A stretch of DNA of 64,000 nucleotides, taken from Gammaproteobacteria bacterium (GTDB taxonomy: Bacteria; Pseudomonadota; Gammaproteobacteria; VBWC01). Below, piece after piece: positions 1-8,683 of this stretch. Every line of letters starts with the position of its first letter. The first letter of the stretch is position 1. Position numbers and translations under genes: made by a program. The notes below the pieces were generated by a model that was not told the origin of the DNA, searched no databases, and saw nothing but the letters and a program-made list of their open reading frames with translations. Where the stretch lies: assembly GCA_006218035.1 (NCBI GenBank), contig VBWC01000004.1, forward strand, positions 221,537-285,536. Reading direction: 5' to 3'.

Positions 1-1123
1 GATCAACGTCCCACTCCGTTGACCCGCCCGGCCCAAAGCCGTCATCATGATTGCCCTGCACGCCGAGCGCGAGCCGGTTGACCCGGTAATCGCTATCGAC
101 CGTTCCCAGGGAGCGGTTCTGATAATGGCGGCCTTCCGCGGTGGCGCTGACGAAAAGATTGCTATGGCGGCCGCGCAGCAACGCATAGGTGACGTCGGCG
201 CCGGCCGTGTCGCCGTCGCCCTCGGCCGCGAGGCTGCTGAATTCCTCGCCAAGTTCATACGGCAAATTCGAGTAGTAGGCGCCGACGCGCCAGCCGTCAC
301 TGCCGATCGGCATGCCGTAGTGCAGACGCCCGTAATGCGCGAGTTGACTGCCGAGCAAGGTCGCACTCAACACGTCGCCTCGGCCGGCCGGGCTGTTCCA
401 GTGGAGCTGCCCGATCACACGTTCCTCGCCGGTAGCACGAGCACCGGCGTTATCAACCATGATATTTCCCGTGACCGGCGCCTCATCGACGATCATCACC
501 TGCAGATCGGTCTTCCCTTCGGTATCGCCGGGCACCAGCGCCGCGGTGACACCGACGCCCGCCAGATCATTCGCCAGCAGTACACCGCGTTCCAGTTTGT
601 CGAGTCGGACCGGCTGACCCGGCGCATGCGCGGTATCGACGATGCTTTCAACGAAGGCGTGCGACACACGCGCAATACCACCGGCCACACGAGCCCCGCC
701 GAACACTGCCTCGATGACATGGATGGTGACAACACCTTCGACGATTTTCTGCGGCGGCAGGTACGCGAATGCGATGTATCCGGCGCGTTGATAACGCTGC
801 GTCACACGACTCACGGCCTCCTGCAAATCGTCGAACGTCAGCGGCCGGTGCAGCATGTCTTCCAGCGCACCGGCAAGTTGCTCGCTGGACATGAGTTGAT
901 TACCCTCGAACCTGAATACACTGGCCGTCACGGTCACCCCTGGCAGGTTGTGCGGCGGCCGGATGGCGGGTGTCTCGATAGGCGGGGCGGCATCGGGCGA
1001 CTTCTCGAACGTGGCGCGTTCCGCATCCCGCATCAGGTCCCCGGCGCCGGGTGCGGCCTGCGCAACCGCCGGCAACGCGAGCGTTAACCCGATCGCCATC
1101 CATTTCCGTATGGAATGTTGCAT
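1..1123 (-). CDS. TpsB-type outer-membrane transporter (ShlB/FhaC/HecB family), 3' end outside window
   Basis: This reverse-strand frame is open from an ATG at 1123 to the window edge, giving about 374 residues. The start MQHSIRKWMAIGLTLALP and a following AQA give a clear signal peptide. Residues 60-130 read as a ShlB-type POTRA domain: FEGNQLMSSEQLAGAL, then the GYIAFAYLPPQKIVEGVV block ending in VIEA. After it come polar, aromatic-rich alternating stretches (LHYGMPIGSDGWRVGAYYS) expected of barrel strands. The family exports large beta-helical TpsA adhesins or haemolysins across the outer membrane. No TpsA partner lies inside the window, so it would be to the left. The long ORF on the opposite strand is its shadow. 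Confidence 0.85.
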   Translation of the reverse strand, partial: MQHSIRKWMAIGLTLALPAVAQAAPGAGDLMRDAERATFEKSPDAAPPIETPAIRPPHNLPGVTVTASVFRFEGNQLMSSEQLAGALEDMLHRPLTFDDLQEAVSRVTQRYQRAGYIAFAYLPPQKIVEGVVTIHVIEAVFGGARVAGGIARVSHAFVESIVDTAHAPGQPVRLDKLERGVLLANDLAGVGVTAALVPGDTEGKTDLQVMIVDEAPVTGNIMVDNAGARATGEERVIGQLHWNSPAGRGDVLSATLLGSQLAHYGRLHYGMPIGSDGWRVGAYYSNLPYELGEEFSSLAAEGDGDTAGADVTYALLRGRHSNLFVSATAEGRHYQNRSLGTVDSDYRVNRLALGVQGNHDDGFGPGGSTEWDVD

Positions 1124-1485
1124 TGCAAACCGTTCCGGTACGCACACGTCCGTTGTATAAAAATTTCCGTTATCCCGCGCATCCCCTGGGCATACCGACA
1201 GACCTACCCGCGAGAACGGTCGAGGCCGTAGCGCTTTTATCGGCCGGGGCGCTGATTAATTAATTAGAATCTATAAGTTACCGGCCGACAGCGGGCGCAG
1301 GCCGGCGATGTTTTGCTATAATCGCGCGGCGCGGCGCGCCCGGCATCCGACACCGGGACAGCGTAGTCACTCGAACGGCGCCCGGCAGGCCGGGTACCGA
1401 TCCAGTTAACTCCCCGGGAAATAAAGATTTTCCGTGCCGGGCCGTTGCATATAGTCAGAACTGAATTTGATACGGGAGCGCGACG
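1124..1485. promoter_or_regulatory. Divergent intergenic region between tpsB and moeB-like gene
   Basis: This 362-bp spacer separates two divergent genes, so it must hold promoters for both. An AT-rich patch lies at 1256-1280. A TATAAT hexamer sits at 1317-1322, oriented towards the moeB-like gene, but no good TTGACA is found 17 bp upstream. The promoter call is therefore weak. No small ORF or RNA gene was recognised. Confidence 0.3.
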
Positions 1486-2655
1486 ATGAAGGCCAAAGAT
1501 CAGCGCCTGAACGAACTCAAGGCGGAGATTGCCGAGGTGACGCCGAAAGAGGCGATCGCCCTGCAAAAGCAGGGTGCCGCGCTGATCGACGTCCGGGAAA
1601 CCGATGAAATCAAGCAGGGCAGTCCGGCCGGCGCCCACCGGCTCGGCCGCGGCTATCTGGAACTGCGTATCGAGGACGCGGTACCCGATACGAATTGCCC
1701 GCTGCTGGTCATGTGCGCCGGCGGCGTGCGCTCGCTGTTCGCCGCTGAAAATCTGAAGAAACTGGGTTACCGGAATGTACGCTCGGTCGCCGGCGGTTTC
1801 AACCGCTGGAAGAACGACGGCCTGCCGTTCGAGATTCCGCGCATGCTCGACGAGGACGCACGTGAACGCTATTCGCGCCACCTGTTGATGCCCGAGGTTG
1901 GCGAGAAAGGTCAACTCAAACTGATGGACGGCAAGGTGTTGCTGATCGGCGCCGGCGGCCTGGGCTCGCCCGCCGCCTATTACCTGGCGGCGGCCGGTGT
2001 TGGTACGCTGGGTATTGTCGATCACGATGTCGTCGACCGCAGCAACCTGCAGCGCCAGATACTGCACACCGACGCCCGCGTTGGCGTCGCCAAGGTGATC
2101 TCGGCGGTGGAAACGCTCGAGGCGCTGAACCCGAAGATCAAGGTCGTGCCGTATCAACTGCACCTGAACAGCGACAACGTCGACGAGTTATTCTCACAGT
2201 ACGACGTGGTCGTCGACGGCTCGGATAACTTCGCGACGCGTTACCTGGTCAACGATGCCTGCATCAAGCACCGTATTCCCAATGTGCATGGCGCCGTGTT
2301 CAGATTCGAAGGACAACTCACGGTGTTCTGGCCGGCGAACGAAAAAAATCCCGGGCCGTGTTACCGCTGTCTGTTTCCGGAGCCGCCACCGCCCGAGGCC
2401 GCGCCGTCGTGCGCGCAGGCCGGTGTGCTCGGCGTACTCCCCGGCGTGATCGGCGTTATGGAGGCAGTCGAAACCGTCAAGATACTGCTCGGTATCGGCG
2501 AGCCGCTGATCGGCCGGTTCCTGTATTACGACGCGCTGTACGGCCGCTTCACGGAGATGAAGTTCAAACGTAACCCGAAGTGCACGTACTGCAACAGCGA
2601 CACGGAGTTTCCGGGCTACATCGATTACGCGGCGGTGTGCGGCTCGGCGGTCTAG
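1486..2655 (+). CDS. moeB: Rhodanese-MoeB/ThiF fusion, sulfur-carrier protein adenylyltransferase
   Basis: This 389-residue protein has an N-terminal rhodanese domain (about residues 15-118), with a likely catalytic Cys77 in VMCAGGVRS. A ThiF/MoeB/E1 domain follows (about 125-389). The nucleotide motif GAGGLG is at 155-160, the adenylation segment is RSNLQRQ, and two zinc pairs are seen at Cys292/295 and Cys366/369. The family adenylates the C-terminal Gly of MoaD/ThiS-like carriers, and the rhodanese can hand over sulfur. The order is the reverse of MOCS3/MoeZ, where rhodanese is C-terminal. The start has GGGAG upstream. Whether the carrier serves molybdopterin, thiamin or another pathway cannot be decided, since no moaD or thiS is nearby. 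Confidence 0.88.
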   Translation: MKAKDQRLNELKAEIAEVTPKEAIALQKQGAALIDVRETDEIKQGSPAGAHRLGRGYLELRIEDAVPDTNCPLLVMCAGGVRSLFAAENLKKLGYRNVRSVAGGFNRWKNDGLPFEIPRMLDEDARERYSRHLLMPEVGEKGQLKLMDGKVLLIGAGGLGSPAAYYLAAAGVGTLGIVDHDVVDRSNLQRQILHTDARVGVAKVISAVETLEALNPKIKVVPYQLHLNSDNVDELFSQYDVVVDGSDNFATRYLVNDACIKHRIPNVHGAVFRFEGQLTVFWPANEKNPGPCYRCLFPEPPPPEAAPSCAQAGVLGVLPGVIGVMEAVETVKILLGIGEPLIGRFLYYDALYGRFTEMKFKRNPKCTYCNSDTEFPGYIDYAAVCGSAV

Positions 2656-2659
2656 AGGC

Positions 2660-2895
2660 TCACGCCGGTTCAGCCGGCCGGCGCCCGGGCGGCCAACGAT
2701 GCCGAGTCCTCGCCGATACGTAACAGGCTGGGCAACAGATCAATGTGAACACGGTACTAACGCTCATACCGCCTACGATCACCCTGGCCAGTCCGCGATA
2801 AAGCCCGGTACCCGCCCCCACGAGAACAACAGCGGCAACATGCCGAAGATACTGGTCAGCGTCGTCATCAGAATCGGACGCAGACGGCGGCCAGA
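2660..2895 (-). pseudogene. Decayed C-terminal fragment of an RND efflux transporter
   Basis: The reverse strand encodes RRLRPILMTTLTSIFGMLPL, followed shortly by a stop. A second frame then gives VIVGGMSVSTVFTLICCPAC and ends at a TGA at 2660-2662. These are the two conserved C-terminal segments of AcrB/CusA-type pumps: RxRPILMTtltailGmlPL and the last transmembrane helix ViGGl..St.lTL...P..Y. One frameshift separates them and the rest of the about 1000-residue protein is missing. It is a gene relic, not an expressed protein. Confidence 0.75.
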
Positions 2896-3152
2896 ACTAA
2901 CGACCTAAATGCCACCGGCGTATCTCCGGGCAAGTCGCTGGCATATTGAAACATGGCGTCACCACCAGCCTTTGAATACGCGGGGGCATCGCGCTTTCCT
3001 TTGATATTCAGGTCGTTTATGCTACGGCAGATTCGCGAGATCGACCAGAAAATGCACGCGGATCGCGGCGTATTGCAGACCAGTAAACCATCAAGATTCC
3101 AGCGTTACAGCCGACATCGTGTCTTGGATAGTTATATGAAGGGACCGGCACA
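2896..3152. other. Non-coding spacer upstream of the 609-residue gene
   Basis: Nothing recognisable is found here beyond a likely ribosome binding site (AAGGGA) about 8 bases before the ATG at 3153. Together with the RND relic, the gap between intact genes is about 500 bp, which suggests a site of past gene loss. Confidence 0.4.
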
Positions 3153-4982
3153 ATGAGTCGACTGAGAATAATGATCCCGGAACAGCGGGCAGGTAAGCCT
3201 AACTCGGTTCCGGTGCGTCCCGGGACGCTCAAGTCATGGGTAGACGCACTCCCGCTAACAGATTCACCCGAGGCGGCGCGCCGGTCGATCAACGCGCTGC
3301 ACGACATTAACCGCTGCCAGATCCCGGTCGCCGAGCGTCTCCAGTTGCTGGCGCAGTTTTCGCCGCTGGTGGATACGCTCTGCACCGGGCTGAAAAAGAC
3401 CTATCTTAGTGCCGCGTTCCCGCTGAACGACAAGAATTCAATCAATGCCGGACTGGTGGAGCAACTGTGCGCCGAATTGGCCGGCGGTTACAAAGTCGCG
3501 GCCGTCGAACTCGCTTCGATTACCACCAGCAAAGACTCGCCCGGCGCGTTGCTGACACTTGCCGTCTATCAGTCCGTGCTGCAGCTGTCGCGCTGGATCG
3601 TCGAGTCCTACGTCGTCTACTCACCGGAGCCGGCCAGCGCATGGTTTGAACTGCATCAGTTCTATACCTATGCCCATGAAAATGGCTTACTCGAGCGACC
3701 GGTAAATAGCGTCGACCAGAATGAAGCCGCGACGATACTCAGCGCCTATAAACGCATTGCAATGCTGGCACTGGCAAATCCATACCAGTTGATGCAGGGC
3801 GAGGCGGCCGATGCCTATCAGCATCTGTCCGCATGGACGGACAATTGCCGTATTCTGCCGATTGATCAGGCAGCACCTGCCGGGATCGAATTCGTCGTTG
3901 ATCTTGACGCCGACAAGCCCCCTTATTATGCCCATGACGAAGCGGGGGCGCTGCCGAAGCACGGCCGGCGTCTGGACGTTTCGAAGCTGGTGAACATTGT
4001 TAACGCGCATGTCCAGTCGATGGCGGCGCGCAGCAGCAAGTCCGGGGCACAGCAGAACAACCTGTTTGAACGCCGCCAACGCGGTCTCTACCAGCGTATT
4101 GCCCAGGCCTGGGCGGTTCGTTCCGAACGCATCTCCAGGCGCGTCGCCAATCCGATGCAACTCGCCATCATTATCGGTCTGACCAACTGCCATTACCTGA
4201 TGAGCGGCGGTGCGGAATTTTCTCCGGAGCGCGATGAAATCGAACAGGGAAAAAGCAACCTCGAATCAGGCAATCTCGATTCGCTGACCTTGATCGATAC
4301 CGACCAGACGCCGTGGGTCCAGGAGGAACAGGCGACACGGCTGGATACCGGCATCAACGTGCCACGCACGTCGAAATTCGGCAGCCCGGCAGAAATCGGC
4401 AAGGATATCTGGGAAAAGATTTTTGCCAATTCGACACAGGAGCAGGCACAGCAGGCAAAGTCATCGGGCGTCAATATCGTCCCTTTTCTGTGCCGGCAGC
4501 TGCGCGAAAGTGGTAACGGACTCGATGCCGAATGCGCGTTCAACGCCAGCATGCAACTCAGGGTCGGCGATCTTATCGCCTTTCAAATGGAGAATGCCGT
4601 AGGCAAGGAATGGAACATCGGTGCGGTGATCTGGCTGAAATCGAGTGTACGGCAGGAACTGACGTTTGGCATTAACCGGCTCGCCGAAGATGCCCGGGCA
4701 GTGGCGACGAAGGCGTTGAGAGGGGTCGGCTCCGGCGGCGAATACTATCGCGCGCTGCTGACGCCGCGACTGGAACCGCGCGAACATCCGACGACGCTGA
4801 TTACACCGGCCGCGGTCTATGACGTGGGCTCAATGGTCGCGCTGAATATAGGCGCGGAGATGCTCTGTGCCAGGCTAACGAAGTTACTCGACAACACCTA
4901 CTCGTATTCGCGCTTCCGCTTTGAATTGACCGACAAGCCGGCAGCGGCACTCGATATTACCAAGACCAAACGCATTCTCTGA
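3153..4982 (+). CDS. Unrecognised 609-residue cytoplasmic protein with a PilZ-like C-terminal stretch
   Basis: No signal peptide or membrane segment is visible. The N-terminal two thirds are helical and rich in Ala, Leu and Gln. Near residues 467-520 the order MQLRVGDLIAFQM, then WNIGAVIWLKSS, then ELTFGINRLAEDARAVATKA recalls the core of PilZ-like domains (W.iG.v.Wl....leiGv..La..a.pV). The canonical RxxxR and D/NxSxxG c-di-GMP motifs are not obvious. If the resemblance is real it would be a c-di-GMP-related regulator with a degenerate PilZ fold; this is inference. It stands alone, convergent with amgK (7-bp gap). The start is supported by AAGGGA upstream. Confidence 0.8.
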   Translation: MSRLRIMIPEQRAGKPNSVPVRPGTLKSWVDALPLTDSPEAARRSINALHDINRCQIPVAERLQLLAQFSPLVDTLCTGLKKTYLSAAFPLNDKNSINAGLVEQLCAELAGGYKVAAVELASITTSKDSPGALLTLAVYQSVLQLSRWIVESYVVYSPEPASAWFELHQFYTYAHENGLLERPVNSVDQNEAATILSAYKRIAMLALANPYQLMQGEAADAYQHLSAWTDNCRILPIDQAAPAGIEFVVDLDADKPPYYAHDEAGALPKHGRRLDVSKLVNIVNAHVQSMAARSSKSGAQQNNLFERRQRGLYQRIAQAWAVRSERISRRVANPMQLAIIIGLTNCHYLMSGGAEFSPERDEIEQGKSNLESGNLDSLTLIDTDQTPWVQEEQATRLDTGINVPRTSKFGSPAEIGKDIWEKIFANSTQEQAQQAKSSGVNIVPFLCRQLRESGNGLDAECAFNASMQLRVGDLIAFQMENAVGKEWNIGAVIWLKSSVRQELTFGINRLAEDARAVATKALRGVGSGGEYYRALLTPRLEPREHPTTLITPAAVYDVGSMVALNIGAEMLCARLTKLLDNTYSYSRFRFELTDKPAAALDITKTKRIL

Positions 4983-4989
4983 CGCGATC

Positions 4990-6000
4990 CTAGAACGCCG
5001 TTAACCTCGGCACGACTGCGGTATCAAGAAATTTTCTCAGTTCGGCGAGCTCCGGGAATCGGCCGCTGACGTCCAGCACGTAACCAAGTGTGCGCGGAAT
5101 ATCCCGCAGATAGCCGGGCTTTCCATCGCGGTGATTCAGCCGCGAAAATATTCCGGTTGCCTTCAGGTGCCGCTGCACACCCATCAGATCGAACCAGCGT
5201 AGCAGCGCCGTAAACTGCACTCCATCCAGCAACCCGGCCGCTTGCGCCCGGTCAAAATAATTTTCGACCCAACGCTCGATGGCATCGCGCGGCCAGGCGA
5301 TATAACAGTCCCGCAGCAGCGACACCAGATCATAGGTTACCGGACCGGTAACGGCATCCTGAAAATCGAGCACGCCCGGGTTGTTCGTTCCGGTCACCAT
5401 CAGATTGCGGGAATGATAATCGCGATGCACCCAGACCTGCGGTTGCTCCAGCGCCGATGCGGCAAGAAAATCGTATGCGCCGTCGAGCGTGCGTTGCTGC
5501 GCGGCACCAAGCGACAACCCCAGATGCCGGCCCAGGTACCAGTCGCCGAACAATGTCATTTCCTTGATCAACAACGCGTGGTCGTACGGCGGAAGAAAGG
5601 ATTCCCGGCCGGCGCCGTGCCGCTGCAGGCGCAGCAAGGCGTCTATTGCGTCGTGATACAACGGCGCGGCCGTCTGGTTATCCAGCGCATCGAGATACAA
5701 TCGGTCACCCAGATCCGTCAGCAGCAAAAACCCCAGCTGCGTGTCGCTATCGAGCACACGGGGAACATTCAGGCCGGCGTCAAGAAAGGCGCTCGCGATT
5801 CTTATATATGGTCCACAGTCTTCCCTGTCGGGGGGCGCGTCCATGACGATGTGCGTCTGCCCGTCGCAGACAACACGAAAATAACGCCGGAAGCTGGCGT
5901 CGCTGGACGCCGGCGTAATCTGAAAATCGACATGGCCGAGCGTGTTACGCAGCCAGCGCTTCAATTGTTCCACACGTTGTGGCATAGACGGGCCGGACAT
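4990..6000 (-). CDS. amgK: N-acetylmuramate/N-acetylglucosamine kinase (AmgK-like, APH-fold)
   Basis: This 336-residue aminoglycoside-phosphotransferase-fold kinase carries the catalytic loop HRDYHSRN at 192-199 and the metal-binding LDFQDA around 211-216. AmgK phosphorylates MurNAc and GlcNAc at the anomeric carbon in the peptidoglycan recycling route that bypasses de novo UDP-MurNAc synthesis. In pseudomonads amgK is followed by the nucleotidyltransferase murU and sits next to lptD. Here murU is absent and the eight-gene TolQ/TPR operon lies between amgK and lptD. It is on the same strand as that operon, 83 bp beyond its last gene, and may be read through from it. Confidence 0.82.
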   Translation of the reverse strand: MSGPSMPQRVEQLKRWLRNTLGHVDFQITPASSDASFRRYFRVVCDGQTHIVMDAPPDREDCGPYIRIASAFLDAGLNVPRVLDSDTQLGFLLLTDLGDRLYLDALDNQTAAPLYHDAIDALLRLQRHGAGRESFLPPYDHALLIKEMTLFGDWYLGRHLGLSLGAAQQRTLDGAYDFLAASALEQPQVWVHRDYHSRNLMVTGTNNPGVLDFQDAVTGPVTYDLVSLLRDCYIAWPRDAIERWVENYFDRAQAAGLLDGVQFTALLRWFDLMGVQRHLKATGIFSRLNHRDGKPGYLRDIPRTLGYVLDVSGRFPELAELRKFLDTAVVPRLTAF

Positions 6001-6083
6001 GCGCGGTCACCTGTGGTGATAACCGCTGTTCTTTTCTGGTTCGTGATCGAAAACAGTCAGGCTATAGTAACGCCGTCAGGCGA

Positions 6084-6995
6084 TCATCCGGAAGTAGGCA
6101 GGAAATCGATCGGGTAGGTCACGATCATCTCTTCGACATCTTTGGTACCAAAATCGAACAACTTCACCCGCGCCACCAGCTTGCGCAGAAAATCATCGTC
6201 CCGCACATCGCTGGAGATTACCTTGCAGTCGAGGATCACGCCGTTTGGCGCCACTGTCAGCTCAAGAACAACCTTGCCCTGCAGGGACGGATCACTGCGC
6301 AGCGCACGATGGTAAAGCGAGAACAGCGCTCCCTTGTTCTGCTCCAGCACCAGCTGAATCTCCTCGAGGCTCCGGGTCTTTCTGCGTGGTTTTTTAGGAT
6401 CGTCATTCGCCACTTTCACGTCATCAACGCCTATTGGCGACTCCACTTGCGTGGTTGAAATCGACGCCAGTGACTGGACTCCAATGTTGCGATTGATCGC
6501 CGCGCCCTGAACGCCGCCACTTCCCCGTGCGACATTCGACGTGATGATGGACCGCTGATTGGTCAACATTTGCTGTCCGCTCAGCAACAGCGCCGTGTCC
6601 TTCTTCAGACTGTCGAGCGCCGGGTTTTTGCGCAGCTCCGCCAATTCGCTACGCAACGCTACCAGCCCTGATTTCTGCGCCTTTTCGCGCGCCTTCTCGG
6701 TCGCCTTCTCCACCTTGTCTTCCGGTTTCTTTTCCTCCGGTTTCTTCTCCTCCTCCTTCTTGATCTCCGGTGGCGGCGGTTCTTCCTTCTTCTCGATAAC
6801 CAGCTTTGCCAGACGCGACGGTAATGCCTCCGCCTCCTCGCGCGCAATCTCCGGCACATTTATCCACGGCACGACGGCGCTGATCGCAATGCACAGCAGG
6901 AGGACGACCCAGAGTATATTCCGGAAGCGGCGTTCATCGTCCGCTCCCAGGGTCCACGGCAAATGCAGCGAGTGATAGGATTCCGCCGTCGTCAT
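6084..6995 (-). CDS. TonB-like / AgmX-type energy-transducer protein
   Basis: The 303-residue protein has one N-terminal membrane helix (about residues 24-45), a strongly charged Glu/Lys/Pro-rich linker (about 67-108) and a C-terminal domain from about 220. That domain contains GKVVLELTVAPNGVILDCKV and ends near TYPIDFLPTSG, resembling TonB/AgmX (PglI) C-terminal domains. This is the layout of a protein anchored in the inner membrane that spans the periplasm and transmits force from a TolQ/TolR-type channel. Its ATG overlaps the TGA of the upstream ExbD gene (ATGA), so the two are translationally coupled. It is the last gene of the motor operon. Confidence 0.8.
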   Translation of the reverse strand: MTTAESYHSLHLPWTLGADDERRFRNILWVVLLLCIAISAVVPWINVPEIAREEAEALPSRLAKLVIEKKEEPPPPEIKKEEEKKPEEKKPEDKVEKATEKAREKAQKSGLVALRSELAELRKNPALDSLKKDTALLLSGQQMLTNQRSIITSNVARGSGGVQGAAINRNIGVQSLASISTTQVESPIGVDDVKVANDDPKKPRRKTRSLEEIQLVLEQNKGALFSLYHRALRSDPSLQGKVVLELTVAPNGVILDCKVISSDVRDDDFLRKLVARVKLFDFGTKDVEEMIVTYPIDFLPTSG

Positions 6996-7501
6996 GTCGC
7001 GCCTTTCAACTTGGTTTCTTTCTTCTGAACGGCCAGGAATATCTGGCTGTAACTCGCCTGACTACAGGTCATCATGATTTTCTTGAGCAGTTTGTAGGGA
7101 ACTTCCCGATCCCCCATGATCATGACTTTGCCGACGAAATCGCTATCTGCCGCACCGCGCCGGCCGGCCTTGCCGGCCTGGTAATCAAGCTCTTGTTTCA
7201 GGCCCGGAATGATCGCGGCATCCGATTTGTATACATCAGAAACATTGGCGACCTTACGATCGGCAACGACAATATCGCTGTCGCTGATGATCACCACCAG
7301 CATTTCCTCCGGCTTTTTATCGGAAATGGATTCTGGCAGCTTGACGGCATTGGTCGGCAATTTTTCGACCGTCGACGAATTCACGAGCAGGAAAAACACC
7401 AGAATCGTGAATATATCCATCAGCGACACAAGATTGATGGTGGCCATCCCGTGGCGCTTGTGATGCGTCTCCATGCGCTTCGCGCGGCGCGACATCTTCA
7501 T
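6992..7501 (-). CDS. ExbD/TolR-family proton-channel subunit (second copy)
   Basis: The protein is 169 residues, with a basic N-terminus, one membrane helix (INLVSLMDIFTILVFFLLV, about residues 23-41) containing the Asp of the conserved D-hydrophobic motif, and a periplasmic domain. TolR/ExbD proteins couple proton flow through a TolQ/ExbB pentamer to movement of periplasmic partners. It follows the first ExbD gene by 16 bp and overlaps the TonB-like gene by 4 bp. Two different TolR-type genes beside one TolQ gene is the AglR-AglQ-AglS pattern. Confidence 0.9.
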   Translation of the reverse strand: MKMSRRAKRMETHHKRHGMATINLVSLMDIFTILVFFLLVNSSTVEKLPTNAVKLPESISDKKPEEMLVVIISDSDIVVADRKVANVSDVYKSDAAIIPGLKQELDYQAGKAGRRGAADSDFVGKVMIMGDREVPYKLLKKIMMTCSQASYSQIFLAVQKKETKLKGAT

Positions 7502-7517
7502 GACGGATTACCCACTT

Positions 7518-8033
7518 CTATTCCTTCTTGGCCACGATCGCCGGCGCGTCACCGAGCGAGATATCCTTGAACAATTCCGTCCTGACCACCTGGCCAGGCG
7601 TTACAATTTCCGCGATATTCAGCTTGTCCATCACCTGCACCAGCGTGTCATACGAGACGTCAGGCTCGGACAGCAGCAGCGCATCGGTCTTGTCCGGGAA
7701 AAGCCGCTTCAATTTTTGCAGAATCTCGGAGAAACCTTTCATGTCGTATCCACTGGCGCCCTTCTCAAAACGACCAACGATACTACCCGGCCTGTCGGCG
7801 ACCTCCAGGACATCCTTGCGCAGGATTACCTCGAGTTGTAGATCTTCCTTGTTTTCGTCCGCCTGATTGGCCAATGACGGCGGCGGAATGAACAACTCCA
7901 GAATGGTGATCTGCGAGAATACCGCCGTCAGTAACAGGAACGGCACCAGCACCACCATCAGGTTCATAAAAGCGGTGATATTGAGCTCCGGCGGCTCATG
8001 GAGATTCTTTTTCGGCCGGAAACGGCTGCTCAC
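7518..8033 (-). CDS. ExbD/TolR-family proton-channel subunit (first copy)
   Basis: The protein is 171 residues with a basic N-terminus (SRFRPKKN), one membrane helix around ITAFMNLMVVLVPFLLLTAV and a periplasmic domain. The position equivalent to the proton-carrying Asp of TolR appears to be Asn (AFMNLMVVL), unlike the following paralogue, which has Asp (LMDIFTIL). In Agl-type motors one TolR-like subunit can lack the acidic residue; here this is seen by eye and not from an alignment. The GTG start at 8033 overlaps the TGA of the TolQ gene (GTGA). Confidence 0.88.
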   Translation of the reverse strand: MSSRFRPKKNLHEPPELNITAFMNLMVVLVPFLLLTAVFSQITILELFIPPPSLANQADENKEDLQLEVILRKDVLEVADRPGSIVGRFEKGASGYDMKGFSEILQKLKRLFPDKTDALLLSEPDVSYDTLVQVMDKLNIAEIVTPGQVVRTELFKDISLGDAPAIVAKKE

Positions 8034-8683
8034 GGCCGCTCGCCCTCGACCCGGCCACCGCCGGTAATCGCGTTCAGAAACTTTACCGCCGCCATTTCAA
8101 GTCCGTCGACAACACTGGTTGTCTTGCTCTGCAGGAACGCATGCGCCAGCAACAACGGAATCGCCGCGATCAAGCCGAATGCGGTGGTATTCATCGCAAC
8201 CGAAATACTCGATGACAGCATGTTGGCCTTCTCCGCCGGATCGGCGTTCGATACCGCGGTAAACGCCTGGATTAAACCGATAATCGTGCCAAGCAGGCCA
8301 AGCAGCGTCGCAATATTGGCCAATGTCGCCAGATAATGCGTGCGCTTTTCGAGATTCGGAATAATCTCCATCAGCCCTTCTTCCATCGCGGTTTCCATAT
8401 CATCGCGGCGCCGCGCCAGCGGGCTGCGCGACAGTCCATACGCCAGGACCTTGCCCATCGGCGCGTCGGACTCCGTCGCGACTTGCATGATCTGATGGTG
8501 ATCCCCCGATTCGAGAATCGGCACCAGTCCCTCCCACATCTTCTGGTTACTGCGCTTCGATGCAGACAGGTAAATGAAGCGTTCTATCGCGATGGCCAGG
8601 CCAACCGCGGTAACCAGCATAATGGGATACATAAATATCCCGCCTTCCTGCAAAAAACGCGTGATCGTGTTAAAGCTGTCCAT
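8030..8683 (-). CDS. MotA/TolQ/ExbB proton-channel protein
   Basis: The 217-residue inner-membrane protein has a first helix near residues 16-36, a cytoplasmic stretch, and two C-terminal helices. These contain the family signature LANIATLLGLLGTIIGLIQA (about 121-140) and VAMNTTAFGLIAAIPLLLAH (about 162-181). It forms the proton channel with the two TolR-like subunits encoded directly downstream. The start is supported by AGGAG 6 bp before ATG. A 146-bp gap separates it from the small periplasmic gene upstream. Confidence 0.92.
   Translation of the reverse strand: MDSFNTITRFLQEGGIFMYPIMLVTAVGLAIAIERFIYLSASKRSNQKMWEGLVPILESGDHHQIMQVATESDAPMGKVLAYGLSRSPLARRRDDMETAMEEGLMEIIPNLEKRTHYLATLANIATLLGLLGTIIGLIQAFTAVSNADPAEKANMLSSSISVAMNTTAFGLIAAIPLLLAHAFLQSKTTSVVDGLEMAAVKFLNAITGGGRVEGERP

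Noticed and set aside
47-1087. Long plus-strand ORF of 346 codons
   Set aside because: It is antisense to the TpsB gene, lacks any domain and has composition typical of a GC-rich shadow frame.
1264-2163. Minus-strand ORF of 299 codons
   Set aside because: It is antisense to the rhodanese-MoeB gene, which has full motif support.
6649-6894. Arg- and Lys-rich ORFs in alternative frames
   Set aside because: They are shadows of the Glu/Lys/Pro-rich linker of the TonB-like protein.
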